Below, one piece after another: positions 28,305 to 37,988 of a stretch of DNA of 64,000 bases. The notes below the pieces were generated by a model. It was not told the DNA's origin, did no database searches, and worked only from the letters and a program-made list of their open reading frames with translations. Position numbers and translations under genes: made by a program. The number at the start of each line of letters is the position of its first letter. The first letter of the stretch is position 1. Where the stretch lies: the NCBI RefSeq assembly GCF_001469165.1, contig NZ_JABX01000025.1, positions 22,157 through 86,156 on the forward strand, in the 5' to 3' direction. The DNA is from Thiohalocapsa sp. ML1 (GTDB lineage Bacteria; Pseudomonadota; Gammaproteobacteria; Chromatiales; Chromatiaceae).

Positions 28305-30134
28305 ATGTTTACGTCCCCCGCGGTCCCCGTCATGGCTGGGCCGAAGCCGCCGGTGCCCGTCATCCCCGTTGACCTGCGTCGGCGGCTCTTCGCGGCGCTG
28401 GTGTCGGCCACGGTCCTCATCGCCACGGCACTGATGGTCTGGACCCTGTCCGCCGGCGGTTTCGACGGCCTGGATATGCTGATCACCGTGCTGTTTGCGC
28501 TCACCGTGCCGTTCAACGCCATCGGCTTCTGGAACGGCGTCATCGGCTTTACGCTCGCCCGCCAGAGTCCGGACCTCGCCCGCGCCATCTGTCCGGCGCT
28601 GGCGGATGTGAACGACAGGAGCCCCATCAGCACTAGCACGGCGCTGCTGAGCTGTATCCGCAACGAGGACCCGACGACCGTCGGGCGCAATCTGGACATC
28701 ATGATCGAGGCGCTGGTGGCGGCCGGCGCCGCCGAGCATATCCACGTCTACGTGCTGAGCGACTCCGACTGGCCCGAGGTCATCGCCGCCGAGGAGGCCC
28801 GCATCGCGGCGCTCGCCGAGCACTGGCACGGCCGCATGGGGGTTACCTACCGGCGCCGCGACGACAACCCGGGCTTCAAGGCCGGCAACATCCGGGACTT
28901 CTGCGAGCGCTGGGGTCATCGCCACGACTTCATGCTCGTGCTCGATGCCGATAGCCTCATGGACGCGGACGTGATCCTGCGCATGATCCGCACCCTGCAG
29001 CAGGCCCCTGAGCTCGGCATCTTGCAGACGCTGATGGCCGGGCTGCCCACCACCAGCGCCTTTGCGCGGCCGCTGCAGTTCGGCATGCGGATGCTGATGA
29101 ACGGCTTCACCGCCGGCAACGCCTGGTGGCAACAAGACGTGGGCCCGTACTGGGGCCACAACGCGCTGGTCCGCCTGCGGCCCTTCATCGAGCACTGCGA
29201 CCTGCCGAAGCTGCCGGGCCGCGGCCCGCTGTCCGGCTGGGTCCTGAGCCACGACCAAGTCGAGGCCGCACTGATGCGCCGCGCCGGCTTTGAGGTGCGC
29301 GTGATGCTGCTGGAGAGCGGGAGCTGGGAGGAGATGCCGACCACGCTGACGGAATACCTGCGCCGGGATCTGCGCTGGTGCCACGGCAACATGCAGTACT
29401 TCCGGCTGTTCGGCCTGCCCGGGCTGCATCCGCTGAGCCGCGTGAACTTAGGCCTGGCCACCGGCGGCTTCATCGGCTCCACCGCCTGGGTGCTCTTGAT
29501 GCTGCTGTTTGCGGTGCCGCTGGCCTTCGACACGGGCACGGTCTTTCATCCTGGACCTGGGCTTGCAGTGTTCGCGCTCAGCATGGGCATGGCCTTCGCG
29601 CCGAAGCTCGCGGCGCTGGCGGAGGTAGCGCTGCACGCCGATGCGCGGGCGCGCTTCGGCGGCGGCCTCAGGCTAACGGTCGGCGCGCTCGGGGACATGC
29701 TGTTCTCGATGCTGATGGCGCCGATCCTCGCCGTCGGCCACGCGGTATTCATCACCCGGCTGGTCTTCGGCAGGGCGGCAGTGTGGGGCGCGCAGCGCCG
29801 CGCCGTGCACTGGGTGAGCCCGCTCACGGCGCTGCGCCGGCTCTGGCCGCAGACGCTGTTCGGCGCCATCGGCGTCGGCTGGTTCGCCTATTTCAGCCCG
29901 CCGGGGGCGCTGTTCTTCTCGCCGTTCTTCGCCATCGCGCTCCTCGCCGTACCCATCGCGTCGTTGACCTCCATCCCGATCCTCGGCCGCCTGCTCGCGC
30001 AGATCGGCCTCTGGCGCATCCCGGAAGAGACGGCACCGGCGCCGGCCGTGGCCGCGCTGCACCTGCCGGCGGTGGCCGTGCAGCCTTGCCTGCCGGCGCG
30101 GGTCGGTGAGGCCGCCCAGGAAGCCGTGGAGTAG
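28305..30134 (+). CDS. opgH: Glucans biosynthesis glucosyltransferase OpgH (MdoH)
   Basis: 609 residues from ATG 28305. It is an inner-membrane GT2 enzyme that polymerises glucose from UDP-glucose into periplasmic glucans. GT2 motifs are LSDSDWP (151-156), DAD at 214-216, GWVLSHDQVEA, and RRDLRW at 353-358. Membrane segments flank the catalytic domain at both ends. It is shorter than E. coli MdoH (about 850 residues), with a trimmed N-terminus, and there is no opgG next to it, which is usual elsewhere. The FkbM gene starts 4 bases after its stop. Confidence 0.9.
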   Translation: MFTSPAVPVMAGPKPPVPVIPVDLRRRLFAALVSATVLIATALMVWTLSAGGFDGLDMLITVLFALTVPFNAIGFWNGVIGFTLARQSPDLARAICPALADVNDRSPISTSTALLSCIRNEDPTTVGRNLDIMIEALVAAGAAEHIHVYVLSDSDWPEVIAAEEARIAALAEHWHGRMGVTYRRRDDNPGFKAGNIRDFCERWGHRHDFMLVLDADSLMDADVILRMIRTLQQAPELGILQTLMAGLPTTSAFARPLQFGMRMLMNGFTAGNAWWQQDVGPYWGHNALVRLRPFIEHCDLPKLPGRGPLSGWVLSHDQVEAALMRRAGFEVRVMLLESGSWEEMPTTLTEYLRRDLRWCHGNMQYFRLFGLPGLHPLSRVNLGLATGGFIGSTAWVLLMLLFAVPLAFDTGTVFHPGPGLAVFALSMGMAFAPKLAALAEVALHADARARFGGGLRLTVGALGDMLFSMLMAPILAVGHAVFITRLVFGRAAVWGAQRRAVHWVSPLTALRRLWPQTLFGAIGVGWFAYFSPPGALFFSPFFAIALLAVPIASLTSIPILGRLLAQIGLWRIPEETAPAPAVAALHLPAVAVQPCLPARVGEAAQEAVE

Positions 30135-30138
30135 GGCC

Positions 30139-30921
30139 ATGCCCCGCGCACGCCTCGCCTCGGCGCTGCGCGCGCGGCTGCCCGCGCCGCTGCGCGGCCT
30201 GATCGGCGTGCTGCGCTCCGTCGGCATCTACTACCGTCCGGACCGCGGCGAGGCGCTGGATCGTATGCATGCCCGCTTCGCCGGGCGCGGCGACTTGGCG
30301 TTCGACATCGGCAGCCACGTCGGCGACCGCATCGCGAGCTTTCGGCGGCTCGGCCTGCGCGTCGTCGCCGTGGAGCCGCAGCCGGTGCTGGCGCACCTTC
30401 TGCGGCTGATGTACGGCCTGGACCGGCAGGTGACGGTAGTCCAGGCCGCGGTCGGCGCGACGCCCGGCAAGCTCCGCATGCATCTGAACCTGGACAACCC
30501 CACGGTCAGTACCGCGTCGGCCGATTTCATCCAGGCCGCGGCCCACGACCGCAACTGGCGGGGTCAGCGCTGGGAACGGCAGGTGACGGTGCCGGTGACA
30601 ACGCTCGACGCGCTGATGGCACGCTTCGGCGAGCCGCGCTTCGTCAAGATCGATGTCGAGGGCTTCGAGGATCAGGTGCTCCAGGGCCTGAGCCGGGCGC
30701 CGGCGGCGTTGTCGTTCGAGCTCACGACCATCCAGCGGCCGGTGGCGCGCGCGGCGCTCGGCGAGTCTGCGCGGCTCGGATACCGCCGCTTCAACGCGGC
30801 GCTTGGCGAGAGTCAACACCTGCTGCATCCGACCTGGCTCGACGCCGCCGGCATCCGCGCCTGGCTCGACGCCCTGCCGCAGAGTGCGAACTCGGGGGAT
30901 ATCTACGCGCTGCGGGATTAG
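30139..30921 (+). CDS. FkbM-family SAM-dependent methyltransferase
   Basis: 260 residues. The SAM-binding motif is LAFDIGSHVGDRIASFRRLG, followed by VVAVEPQP, and FVKIDVEGFEDQVLQGL is the FkbM hallmark in the C-terminal half. Family members O-methylate sugars or secondary metabolites. It begins 4 bases after opgH, so co-translation suggests it might methylate a glucan or another periplasmic saccharide; this is inference. ATG 30139 is chosen because the earlier in-frame codons lie within opgH. Confidence 0.85.
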   Translation: MPRARLASALRARLPAPLRGLIGVLRSVGIYYRPDRGEALDRMHARFAGRGDLAFDIGSHVGDRIASFRRLGLRVVAVEPQPVLAHLLRLMYGLDRQVTVVQAAVGATPGKLRMHLNLDNPTVSTASADFIQAAAHDRNWRGQRWERQVTVPVTTLDALMARFGEPRFVKIDVEGFEDQVLQGLSRAPAALSFELTTIQRPVARAALGESARLGYRRFNAALGESQHLLHPTWLDAAGIRAWLDALPQSANSGDIYALRD

Positions 30922-30983
30922 TGCTTTACCCTAACGTTCGGAGCGAATCGTCGAAGCACGTTCTTTATCACGGTTCTGATGCG

Positions 30984-31979
30984 ATGAGCGCGACACAAGC
31001 CACCACCGCCCGCGCCTTCTGGATCACCGGCCCGGAGCAAGGCGAGCTCCGCGCCGAGACGCTCCCGGCGCTGCCGGACGGCTGCGTGCGCATCGCGACC
31101 CGGTACAGCGGCATCAGCCGCGGCACCGAGTCGCTGGTGTTCCGCGCCGAGGTGCCGCCGAGCGAGTACGCCCGCATGCGTGCGCCCTTCCAGGCCGGCG
31201 ACTTCCCGGCGCCCGTGAAGTACGGCTACATCAGCATCGGCGAGGTCATCGCCGGGCCGCCCGCGCTCGCCGGCCGCCTCGTCTACTGCCTGTATCCGCA
31301 CCAGGACCGCTACCAGGTGCCGGCGGCTGCGGTGACGCCGCTGCCGGGGGGGCTGCCGCCGGGCCGCGCCGTGCTCGCGGCGAACCTGGAGACGGCCATC
31401 AACGGCCTCTGGGACGCGCCGCCGCGGCTCGGGGAGCGCATCGCCGTGGTCGGCGCCGGCACGCTGGGCTGCCTCGTCGCCTGGCTCGCGGCGCGCGTGC
31501 CGGGCACCCTGGTCGAGCTGATCGACACCAATCCAAGCCGCGCGGCGATCGCGGCGACGCTGGGCATCGGCTTCCGCACGCCGACTGCCGCGACCCCGGA
31601 TGCGGATCTGGTCATCCACGCCAGCGGCAACCCGGCAGGGCTCACCACGGCGCTCGGCCTCGCGGGCTTCGAGGCGACGGTGCTGGAGCTGAGCTGGTTC
31701 GGCGCCAAGCCCGTGAGCCTGCCGCTCGGCGAGGCCTTCCATCAGCGCCGGCTGACCATTCGCTCCTCTCAGGTGGGCAGCGTCGCGACCGCGCAGCGCC
31801 CGCGCTGGGATCATCGCCGGCGCTTCGCGCTGGCGCTGCGGCTGCTCGCGGAGCCCGCCGCCGAGGTGCTCGATGCGCTGATCACGGGCGAGGACGCCTT
31901 CGACGCGCTGCCCGCCGTGCAGGCGCGGCTCGCCCGCGACCCCGGCGACACCCTGACCCATCGCATCCGCTACGATTGA
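30984..31979 (+). CDS. Medium-chain (alcohol) dehydrogenase-like protein of a pterin-type cluster
   Basis: 331 residues from ATG 30984. It has the MDR fold: an N-terminal GroES-like domain ([14 protein letters not shown]), [11 protein letters not shown], and the Rossmann loop [17 protein letters not shown]. The catalytic zinc cysteine and the structural zinc loop are not evident. It begins a run of five genes with short spacings or overlaps that includes a PTPS-like protein. A reductase or dehydrogenase acting on a pterin side chain would fit, but that is inference. Confidence 0.8.
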   Translation: MSATQATTARAFWITGPEQGELRAETLPALPDGCVRIATRYSGISRGTESLVFRAEVPPSEYARMRAPFQAGDFPAPVKYGYISIGEVIAGPPALAGRLVYCLYPHQDRYQVPAAAVTPLPGGLPPGRAVLAANLETAINGLWDAPPRLGERIAVVGAGTLGCLVAWLAARVPGTLVELIDTNPSRAAIAATLGIGFRTPTAATPDADLVIHASGNPAGLTTALGLAGFEATVLELSWFGAKPVSLPLGEAFHQRRLTIRSSQVGSVATAQRPRWDHRRRFALALRLLAEPAAEVLDALITGEDAFDALPAVQARLARDPGDTLTHRIRYD

Positions 31980-32004
31980 TCACCCACCGCACCGGGAGCC
32001 CCGC

Positions 32005-32415
32005 ATGTTCAGCTTGAGTGTCCGCGACCACATCATGATCGCCCACAGCTTCCGCGGGGAGGTCTTCGGGCCCGCGCAGCGCCTGCACGGCGCGACCTTC
32101 GTGGTGGACTGCGAGGTGCGCCGCCCGGCGCTCGATGCCGACGGGCTGGTGGTCGATATCGGGCTGTTGTCGAAGGTGTTGGGCGAGGAGCTCGGCAAGC
32201 TCAACTACCGCAACCTCGACGACGAGCCCGCCTTCTCGGGGCAGAACACGACCACGGAGTTCTTGGCCCAAGCCATCTTTGTGCGCATGGCCGAGCGCAT
32301 CGCCGCCGGCGATCTCGGCCCCGGCGCCGCCGGGCTCACGGCCATGCGCGTGCAGCTCGCCGAGTCGCACGTGGCCTGGGCCGCCTACGAGGGGCCGCTC
32401 GGCGCCGCGGCGTGA
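32005..32415 (+). CDS. 6-pyruvoyl-tetrahydropterin synthase/QueD-like protein, atypical site
   Basis: 136 residues, one T-fold domain. [12 protein letters not shown] and LHGATF occupy the places of the zinc-binding histidines, and [12 protein letters not shown] has the conserved Glu. In QueD and PTPS the middle motif is CxxxHGH; here it is AQRLHGA, lacking both the catalytic Cys and the second His of HGH. It is thus a non-canonical PTPS-family enzyme, unlikely to be the queuosine enzyme. It lies between the dehydrogenase and a glycosyltransferase gene, which it overlaps by 4 bases. Confidence 0.82.
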   Translation: MFSLSVRDHIMIAHSFRGEVFGPAQRLHGATFVVDCEVRRPALDADGLVVDIGLLSKVLGEELGKLNYRNLDDEPAFSGQNTTTEFLAQAIFVRMAERIAAGDLGPGAAGLTAMRVQLAESHVAWAAYEGPLGAAA

Positions 32416-33458
32416 CCACGTTGCACCTGCTGCTGCCGGGCAGTCTCGATCAGCTCACCGGCGGCACGCTCTACGACCGGCGCATCGTAGCTGGCCTGCG
32501 TGCGCAGGGCCGCGCCGTCGGCGTGCATGAGCTGGATGGGGGCTTTCCGCAGCCCAGCGCGGCGGCGCTGGCCAGCGCCGACGCGGCCCTCGCGGGGCTG
32601 GCGGACGACGCGCCCACGATCATCGACGGGCTCGCCTTCGGCGCCATGCCGGAGGTCGCGGCGCGCCACGCCGCGCGACTGCGGCTCGTCGCCCTCGTGC
32701 ACCATCCGCTCGCGCTGGAGACGGGGCTCGACGCTGCGCTTGCCGAACGCCTGCGCGCGAGCGAATCGGCCGCGCTCCGCCATGCCCGGCGCGTCATCGT
32801 CACGAGCCGGCAGACGGCACGGCTCCTCGCGGACTTCGACGTGCCCGCCGCGCGCATCCGCGTCGTCGAGCCGGGCACGGAGCCGGCGCCGCTCGCCATG
32901 GGCAGCGGCGGCGACGGGCCGCTGCGACTCGTCGCCGTCGGCACCGTTACGCCGCGCAAGGGGCATCTGCTGTTGATTGAAGCGCTCGGCCGGCTCCGGC
33001 ACCTCGACTGGCGGCTCGACTGTGCGGGCAGTCTGGACCGCGACCCGACCACGGCGGCGGCGCTGCGGGCGCGCATCGAGGCGCTCGGGCTCGGTGAGCG
33101 CGTGCGGCTCTTGGGCGAGCTGCCGCCGGCGGCGCTGGAGCCCCACTACGCGCGGGCGGACCTGTTCGTGCTCGCGAGCCTGTTCGAGGGCTACGGCATG
33201 GCCTACGCGGAGGCCCTGGCGCGCGGCCTGCCGGTGCTCGGCACCACCGGCGGGGCCATCGCCGACACGGTGCCGGCGGATGCCGGACTGCTGGTGCCGC
33301 CGGGTGACGTCGAGGCGCTGCACGACGCGCTGGTGCGGCTCCTGACCGACGCCGCGCTGCGCCGCGACCTCGCCGCCGGTGCCGCCCGCGCACGAGCGGG
33401 CTTGCCGGACTGGCCAGCCGCCGCCGCGCGCTTCGCGGAGGCCCTGGCCGATGTCTGA
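32412..33458 (+). CDS. Family 4 (GT-B) glycosyltransferase
   Basis: 348 residues. The start codon is GTG at 32412 overlapping the previous stop (GTGA). The C-terminal half has [17 protein letters not shown] and [18 protein letters not shown], the E-x7-E donor-binding motif of GT4 enzymes. No membrane segment is visible. In this context the acceptor may be a pterin or a small molecule made by the neighbouring genes rather than a polysaccharide; this is inference from order only. Confidence 0.87.
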   Translation: MTTLHLLLPGSLDQLTGGTLYDRRIVAGLRAQGRAVGVHELDGGFPQPSAAALASADAALAGLADDAPTIIDGLAFGAMPEVAARHAARLRLVALVHHPLALETGLDAALAERLRASESAALRHARRVIVTSRQTARLLADFDVPAARIRVVEPGTEPAPLAMGSGGDGPLRLVAVGTVTPRKGHLLLIEALGRLRHLDWRLDCAGSLDRDPTTAAALRARIEALGLGERVRLLGELPPAALEPHYARADLFVLASLFEGYGMAYAEALARGLPVLGTTGGAIADTVPADAGLLVPPGDVEALHDALVRLLTDAALRRDLAAGAARARAGLPDWPAAAARFAEALADV

Positions 33459-34386
33459 CTTCAGCGACGACTGGCTCGCGCTGCGCGCGCCGGCGGACAG
33501 CGCGGCGCGGGCCGATGCGCTGGTGGCGGGCTTGGCCGGGCTCGCGTTGCCGGCGGACGGCGTGCTCGCCGTGACCGACCTCGGCTGTGGCACCGGCGCC
33601 AACCTGCGGCATTTGGCACCGCTGTTGGCAGCGCAGGGCTTCGCGCGACAGCGCTGGACCTGCCTCGATCACGACCCGGCATTGCTGGCGCGGCTGCCGG
33701 CGCGCACCGCCGAGTGGGCGCGGGGCCGCGGGCTCGGCTGCGCGGAGGTCCGCGCCGGGCTGCGCCCCGGCGCCGAGCTGGAGCTCGGCGCTCCGGCCGG
33801 CGCCGGCTGGTCGGCGGACGTGCGCACCGCGCGGCGCGACCTCGGCGATCTCAACGGGCTTCGGCTGCCGGCCGGCGGCCTCGTCACCGCCTCCGCGCTG
33901 CTGGATCTGGTCTCGGCACCCTGGCTGGATGCACTGCTGGCGCGCGCTTGGGCCACAGGCTCGGCGCTGCTGTTCGTGCTGAGCTACGACGGGCGCTGCG
34001 AGCTGGAGCCCGACCTTGCGGACGACGCCCAGGTCATCGACCTGGTGAACCGCCACCAGCGCACCGACAAGGGCTTCGGCCCGGCGCTCGGGCCGACGGC
34101 GGCGGCGACGGCCGCGGCGCGTTGCCGGACGCTGGGCTACCAAGTCGAGACAGCGCCGAGCGACTGGGACATCGGCGCCGAGGCGCCCGAGCTGCAGCGC
34201 GCGCTGCTCCGCGGCTGGCGCGACGCGGCGGCGGCCATCGCGGGGCCCGACCTGCCGGCGGCGCGCCTCGACGCCTGGCTCGACGCACGGCTCGCGGCGG
34301 TCGCGGCCGGGGCGTCGCGGCTCTTGATCGGGCATGTCGATCTGCTCGCGCTCTCCCCGGCCGCAGCCGAGCACCCTGCCGGATGA
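33451..34386 (+). CDS. Class I SAM-dependent methyltransferase
   Basis: 311 residues from ATG 33451, overlapping the glycosyltransferase gene by 8 bases. Motif I is VTDLGCGTGANLRHLAPLL; an acidic residue follows in CLDHDPALL. VTASALLDLVSAPWLDALL corresponds to the post-motif region. The substrate is unknown. Its overlap with both neighbours places it in the same pathway as the PTPS-like and glycosyltransferase proteins. Confidence 0.85.
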   Translation: MSDFSDDWLALRAPADSAARADALVAGLAGLALPADGVLAVTDLGCGTGANLRHLAPLLAAQGFARQRWTCLDHDPALLARLPARTAEWARGRGLGCAEVRAGLRPGAELELGAPAGAGWSADVRTARRDLGDLNGLRLPAGGLVTASALLDLVSAPWLDALLARAWATGSALLFVLSYDGRCELEPDLADDAQVIDLVNRHQRTDKGFGPALGPTAAATAAARCRTLGYQVETAPSDWDIGAEAPELQRALLRGWRDAAAAIAGPDLPAARLDAWLDARLAAVAAGASRLLIGHVDLLALSPAAAEHPAG

Positions 34387-34904
34387 GCGACGATGCGCGC
34401 ATCGCCCGCGCGCCCGACGCCCCCGAGGCGCTGCCGGTGCGCGTGCGCATCGAGATCCCGCGGGGCAGCTTCCGCAAGGTCGGCTCCACCGGGCGGCTCG
34501 ACTTCCTGTCGCCGCTGCCCTGCCCGTTCAACTACGGCAGCATCGGCACGCGCATCGGCCTGGAGGGCGATCTGCTCGACGCCCTGGTGCTCGGCCCACG
34601 GCTCGCGGCGGGCACCGAGATCGACGCCTTCGCCTGCGGCGCCGTGCGCCTGGCCGACCGCGGGCTCCACGACGACAAGCTCATCTGCACGCTACGGCCG
34701 CTCGACACGGCGGGCGCCGTCCGCGCGCGGCGGCGGACGCTCGCGTTCTTTCGCGTCTACGGCTGGGCCAAGGGGCTGCTGAACCTCTGGCGCGGCCGAC
34801 CCGGCCGCACCGGGCTCACCGGCTGGGTCAGCGCCGAGCAGGCCTGGCGCTGCTCGCGCCCCCTGGCGGAAATGGATTGGAGCGGGCCGCCGGTGCCGTT
34901 CTGA
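34383..34904 (+). CDS. Inorganic pyrophosphatase-like protein, altered metal site
   Basis: 173 residues, in the soluble family I PPase fold: VRIEIPRGSFRK at the start, the metal motif EGDLLDALVLG, and LIWD-like LICTLRP. In true PPases the signature is D-x-D-P-x-D; here the first Asp is Glu and Pro is Leu. It may have a changed activity, possibly hydrolysing or removing phosphate from a pathway intermediate. ATG 34383 overlaps the methyltransferase stop by 4 bases. It is last in the cluster, convergent with the pentapeptide gene. Confidence 0.78.
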   Translation: MSDDARIARAPDAPEALPVRVRIEIPRGSFRKVGSTGRLDFLSPLPCPFNYGSIGTRIGLEGDLLDALVLGPRLAAGTEIDAFACGAVRLADRGLHDDKLICTLRPLDTAGAVRARRRTLAFFRVYGWAKGLLNLWRGRPGRTGLTGWVSAEQAWRCSRPLAEMDWSGPPVPF

Positions 34905-34922
34905 CCGGCGGCTCCGGCCCCG

Positions 34923-35777
34923 TCAGCGCAGGTTCTTCTTGTAGCTCGGGATCTTCGCGTTCAGCGCCTTCGAGAAGTTCGCGAACTCCATGGTCACGCT
35001 CGCCAGCTCCACGCCCTTGAAGTCCGCCCCGGCGACGTTCGCACCGCGCAGGATCGCACCGCCGAGCACGGCACCGCTGAAGTCCACGCCGCTCAGGTTG
35101 GCGTTGCGGAAGTTGGCGTCCTGCACCGCGGCGTTCGTGAGGCGGGCGTTGCGCAGATCCGCGCCCTCGAAGTTGGCAAGGTTCGCCACCGTCAGGCCGC
35201 CCGGCTGCGCGGTGGTCAGGTCCGCGTCGTGCAGGCTGGCGCGCACCAGGTTGGCATCGTTCAGGTGGCAGTCGCGCAGGTCCGCGCCGCACAGGTTGGC
35301 CTCGCGCAGGTTGGCCTTGATGAATAGCGCCCGGCCGGCGGACACGTGGCAGAGATTGCTGTTCGAGAAGTCCGTGCCGCGCAGGTCGGCGGCGCTCAGG
35401 TCCGCCTGTTGCAGGCGCGCGTCGCGGATCTCGGCGTTACGTAGGTCGGCGCCGGTAAGCGTGGCACCGTTCAGGTTCGCGCCCGAGAGCACGACGGCCT
35501 GCGCCGGGCGGTCGGAGCCGCCGCGCACTCGGGTCAGGTCCGCACCCGCCAGGTTGGCGTCGTTGAGATGCGCGCTCAGCAGCTTGGCGCCGACGAGCGT
35601 GGCGCCGCCCAAATCCGCGCCCACCAAGTCACTGAACTCCAGATTGGCGCCGCTCAAGTCGGCCCCCGCGAGGTCGGCGCCGTCGAGGCGCATGTCGCGC
35701 AGATCCGCGCCGACCAGGTTGTCTGCATCGATGCTGGCGAGTACCTCGCCCGTCTCTTTGTGCTTGATTTCGATCAT
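34923..35777 (-). CDS. Pentapeptide-repeat protein
   Basis: 284 residues. From residue 20 to about 265 nearly the whole chain is A(D/N)LXX repeats (for example GADLAGADLSGANLEFSDL), which fold as a right-handed quadrilateral beta-helix. The N-terminal MIEIKHKETGEVLASID is a common cap in this family. The C-terminal IPSYKKNLR is basic. No signal peptide. Some such proteins mimic DNA and protect gyrase, but the function here is unknown. Confidence 0.92.
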   Translation of the reverse strand: MIEIKHKETGEVLASIDADNLVGADLRDMRLDGADLAGADLSGANLEFSDLVGADLGGATLVGAKLLSAHLNDANLAGADLTRVRGGSDRPAQAVVLSGANLNGATLTGADLRNAEIRDARLQQADLSAADLRGTDFSNSNLCHVSAGRALFIKANLREANLCGADLRDCHLNDANLVRASLHDADLTTAQPGGLTVANLANFEGADLRNARLTNAAVQDANFRNANLSGVDFSGAVLGGAILRGANVAGADFKGVELASVTMEFANFSKALNAKIPSYKKNLR

Positions 35778-35867
35778 GGCCGACTCCTCATTATGGTTGT
35801 CCTCCCGCGACTGAATCTAGCACAGCGGCGCGGGGTTGGAGCTTGGCGCTGGGGTATGCTTTGCCGA

Positions 35868-35923
35868 GGGCCGCGGGCCGCGGGCCAAGGCGCGCCTTCC
35901 TTGGCCCTTGGCCCTTGGCCCCC
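35868..35923. repeat. GGGCCGC / TTGGCCC heptad hairpin
   Basis: Three GGGCCGC units followed by three TTGGCCC units give an imperfect inverted repeat of about 55 bases, in the leader of metY about 40 bases before its start. It is an extended version of the core of the 127-bp repeat at 18607 and 47637. Confidence 0.75.
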
Positions 35924-35964
35924 AAAGCGAACACCACGCCATCTCACGCGCAGAGGAGTGCACC

Positions 35965-37242
35965 ATGAAAATTGAAACCAAGGCGATCCACGCCGGCTTC
36001 CAGCCGGACCCGACCACCAAGGCGGTGGCGACGCCCATCTACCAGACCACCAGCTACGCCTTCGACGACACGCAGCACGGCGCGGACCTGTTCGACCTCA
36101 AGGTCGCGGGCAACATCTACACCCGCATCATGAACCCCACCAGCGACGTGCTCGAGCAGCGCGTCGCGGCGATGGAGGGCGGCGTCGCCGGGCTGGCGCT
36201 GGCGTCGGGCATGGCGGCGGTGACCTACTCGATCTTCACCATCGCGCAGGCGGGCGACAACATCGTCGCCACCACCACGCTCTACGGCGGCACCTACAAC
36301 CTGTTTGCGCACACGCTGCCGCGGCTCGGCATCGACGTGCGCCTGGTGCCGCCGAACGACATCGCGGCCATGGAGGCGAAGATCGACGCCAAGACCCGCG
36401 CCGTGTTCTGCGAGTCCATCGGCAACCCGGCTGGCAACGTGGCGGATCTGAAGGCGATCTCGGACATGGCGCACAGCCACGGCGTACCCGTGATCGTGGA
36501 CAACACGGTGCCGAGCCCGTACCTGTGCCGGCCCTTCGAGCACGGCTGCGACATCGTCGTGCACGCGCTGACCAAGTACATGGGCGGCCATGGCACCAGC
36601 ATCGGCGGCGTGCTGGTGGACTCCGGCAAGTTCCCTTGGGCCGAGCACGCCGAGCGCTTCCCGATGCTGAACCAGCCGGACGTCTCCTACCACGGCGTCG
36701 TCTACACCGAGGCGCTCGGGCCGGCGGCCTACATCGGCCGTGCGCGGGTCGTGCCGCTCAGAAACATGGGCAGCGCCATTTCGCCCTTCAACAGCTTCCT
36801 GATCCTGCAGGGCATCGAGACGCTGCCCGTGCGCATGGACCGCCACTGCGAGAACGCCATCAAGGTGGCCGAGTACCTGAAGGGCCACGCCAACGTGGAG
36901 TGGGTGCGCTACGCGGGCCTGCCGGACAGCCCGGACTATCCGCTGGTTGCCAAGTACATGGACGGCGCCAAGGCGAGCGCGATCCTGTCCTTCGGCATCA
37001 AAGGGGGCCGGGACGCTGGCGCCAAGTTCATCGACGCGCTGAAGCTCGCGGTGCGGCTGGTGAACATCGGCGACGCCAAGACGCTGGCCTGCCATCCGGC
37101 GACGACCACCCACCGCCAGCTCGGCCCCGACGAACTGGCCAGCGCTGGCGTGTCCGAGGACCTGGTGCGGCTGTCCATCGGCATCGAGCACATCGACGAC
37201 ATCATCGAGGATCTGGAGCAGGCGCTGGCCGCGGCGGGCTGA
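35965..37242 (+). CDS. metY: O-acetylhomoserine aminocarboxypropyltransferase (sulfhydrylase)
   Basis: 425 residues from ATG 35965, with GAGGAG about 7 bases upstream. It is a PLP enzyme of the Cys/Met metabolism family that makes homocysteine from O-acetylhomoserine and sulfide. The PLP lysine is K204 in VHALTKYMGGHG; YTRIMNPTSDVLEQR, LASGMAAV and RLSIGIEHIDDIIEDL are family signatures. Length fits MetY rather than the shorter MetB or MetC. It would allow direct sulfide use, which suits a sulfur bacterium. Confidence 0.93.
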   Translation: MKIETKAIHAGFQPDPTTKAVATPIYQTTSYAFDDTQHGADLFDLKVAGNIYTRIMNPTSDVLEQRVAAMEGGVAGLALASGMAAVTYSIFTIAQAGDNIVATTTLYGGTYNLFAHTLPRLGIDVRLVPPNDIAAMEAKIDAKTRAVFCESIGNPAGNVADLKAISDMAHSHGVPVIVDNTVPSPYLCRPFEHGCDIVVHALTKYMGGHGTSIGGVLVDSGKFPWAEHAERFPMLNQPDVSYHGVVYTEALGPAAYIGRARVVPLRNMGSAISPFNSFLILQGIETLPVRMDRHCENAIKVAEYLKGHANVEWVRYAGLPDSPDYPLVAKYMDGAKASAILSFGIKGGRDAGAKFIDALKLAVRLVNIGDAKTLACHPATTTHRQLGPDELASAGVSEDLVRLSIGIEHIDDIIEDLEQALAAAG

Positions 37243-37499
37243 GCGGGCGCCTCGGGTGACGCCGGGTTCGCGTCTGCGGCGGAGTCGGCCGTTTTCCCAG
37301 CGAAGCCGGGTGGCCGACATGTCGGGCTCTGCCGGCGCTGTCGCGACGAACCGGCGCACTTGCCGCGCCGGGCCGTCGCGATCTTTCAGCGGCGCATCGC
37401 CGCTGGATCGCCGATCTCGGGCAGTGCTGAGCGACAAGTCGAAAGGCACCCGCGCCTGCCGAAAAGCGCGGCGACCAGGCGACGCGCTGATCGCGCCGC

Positions 37500-37988
37500 C
37501 TAAGCGGGGGATGACCGCAACAATCGGCGCAGCTTGGCCAAGAAGCCGGTCGACAGGCAAAGGCCACCCTGCTCGCGCAGTTCTTCAAGTACATCGAGGG
37601 GCTCATCGACCAGGCCCGCCTGCGCGGCAGCCAGCACGACGCCGACGGTGCCGGTAATCGACAAGCCAAGCTGGCGGGCTTGTCGGCGCCCGGCCATGTC
37701 GTCGATGATCAGCAACTCGCCCCTGGCGCGTCGTGCCAAGGCGATGGCCGCTGCCTCTCCCGCATCGACTTGGTTACGGAGCAGCACCACGACGGGGTCA
37801 TTGTCGACGGGCTCGACGACATGGACGAAGGCCAACCGATCGCGCCAGTCCCCATGGACCGCGCCGGCCTGATCCAACTCCATGGCAACCTCGGTTGGGA
37901 TCGCGATGCTGCCGTACAGCCGTTGCAAGAGATCGACCCTGCCGACCTTCAACAGGCAGGTCAGAGGCGAGGTGTTGCTGACGATCAA
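37500..37988 (-). CDS. DUF3368 PIN-domain toxin
   Basis: 162 residues. The N-terminal MIVSNTSPLTCLLKVG gives the first Asp-equivalent region; DAGEAAAIALARR and LLIIDDMAGRRQARQLG carry the acidic residues of the PIN nuclease site. DUF3368 proteins are paired with UPF0175 antitoxins and act as RNases. The start codon is TTG at 37988, overlapping the antitoxin stop (TTGA). The gene is intact. Confidence 0.85.
   Translation of the reverse strand: MIVSNTSPLTCLLKVGRVDLLQRLYGSIAIPTEVAMELDQAGAVHGDWRDRLAFVHVVEPVDNDPVVVLLRNQVDAGEAAAIALARRARGELLIIDDMAGRRQARQLGLSITGTVGVVLAAAQAGLVDEPLDVLEELREQGGLCLSTGFLAKLRRLLRSSPA

Noticed and set aside
35815..35964. SAM-type riboswitch before metY
   Set aside because: The leader is the GGGCCGC/TTGGCCC heptad hairpin and does not show SAM riboswitch core motifs.
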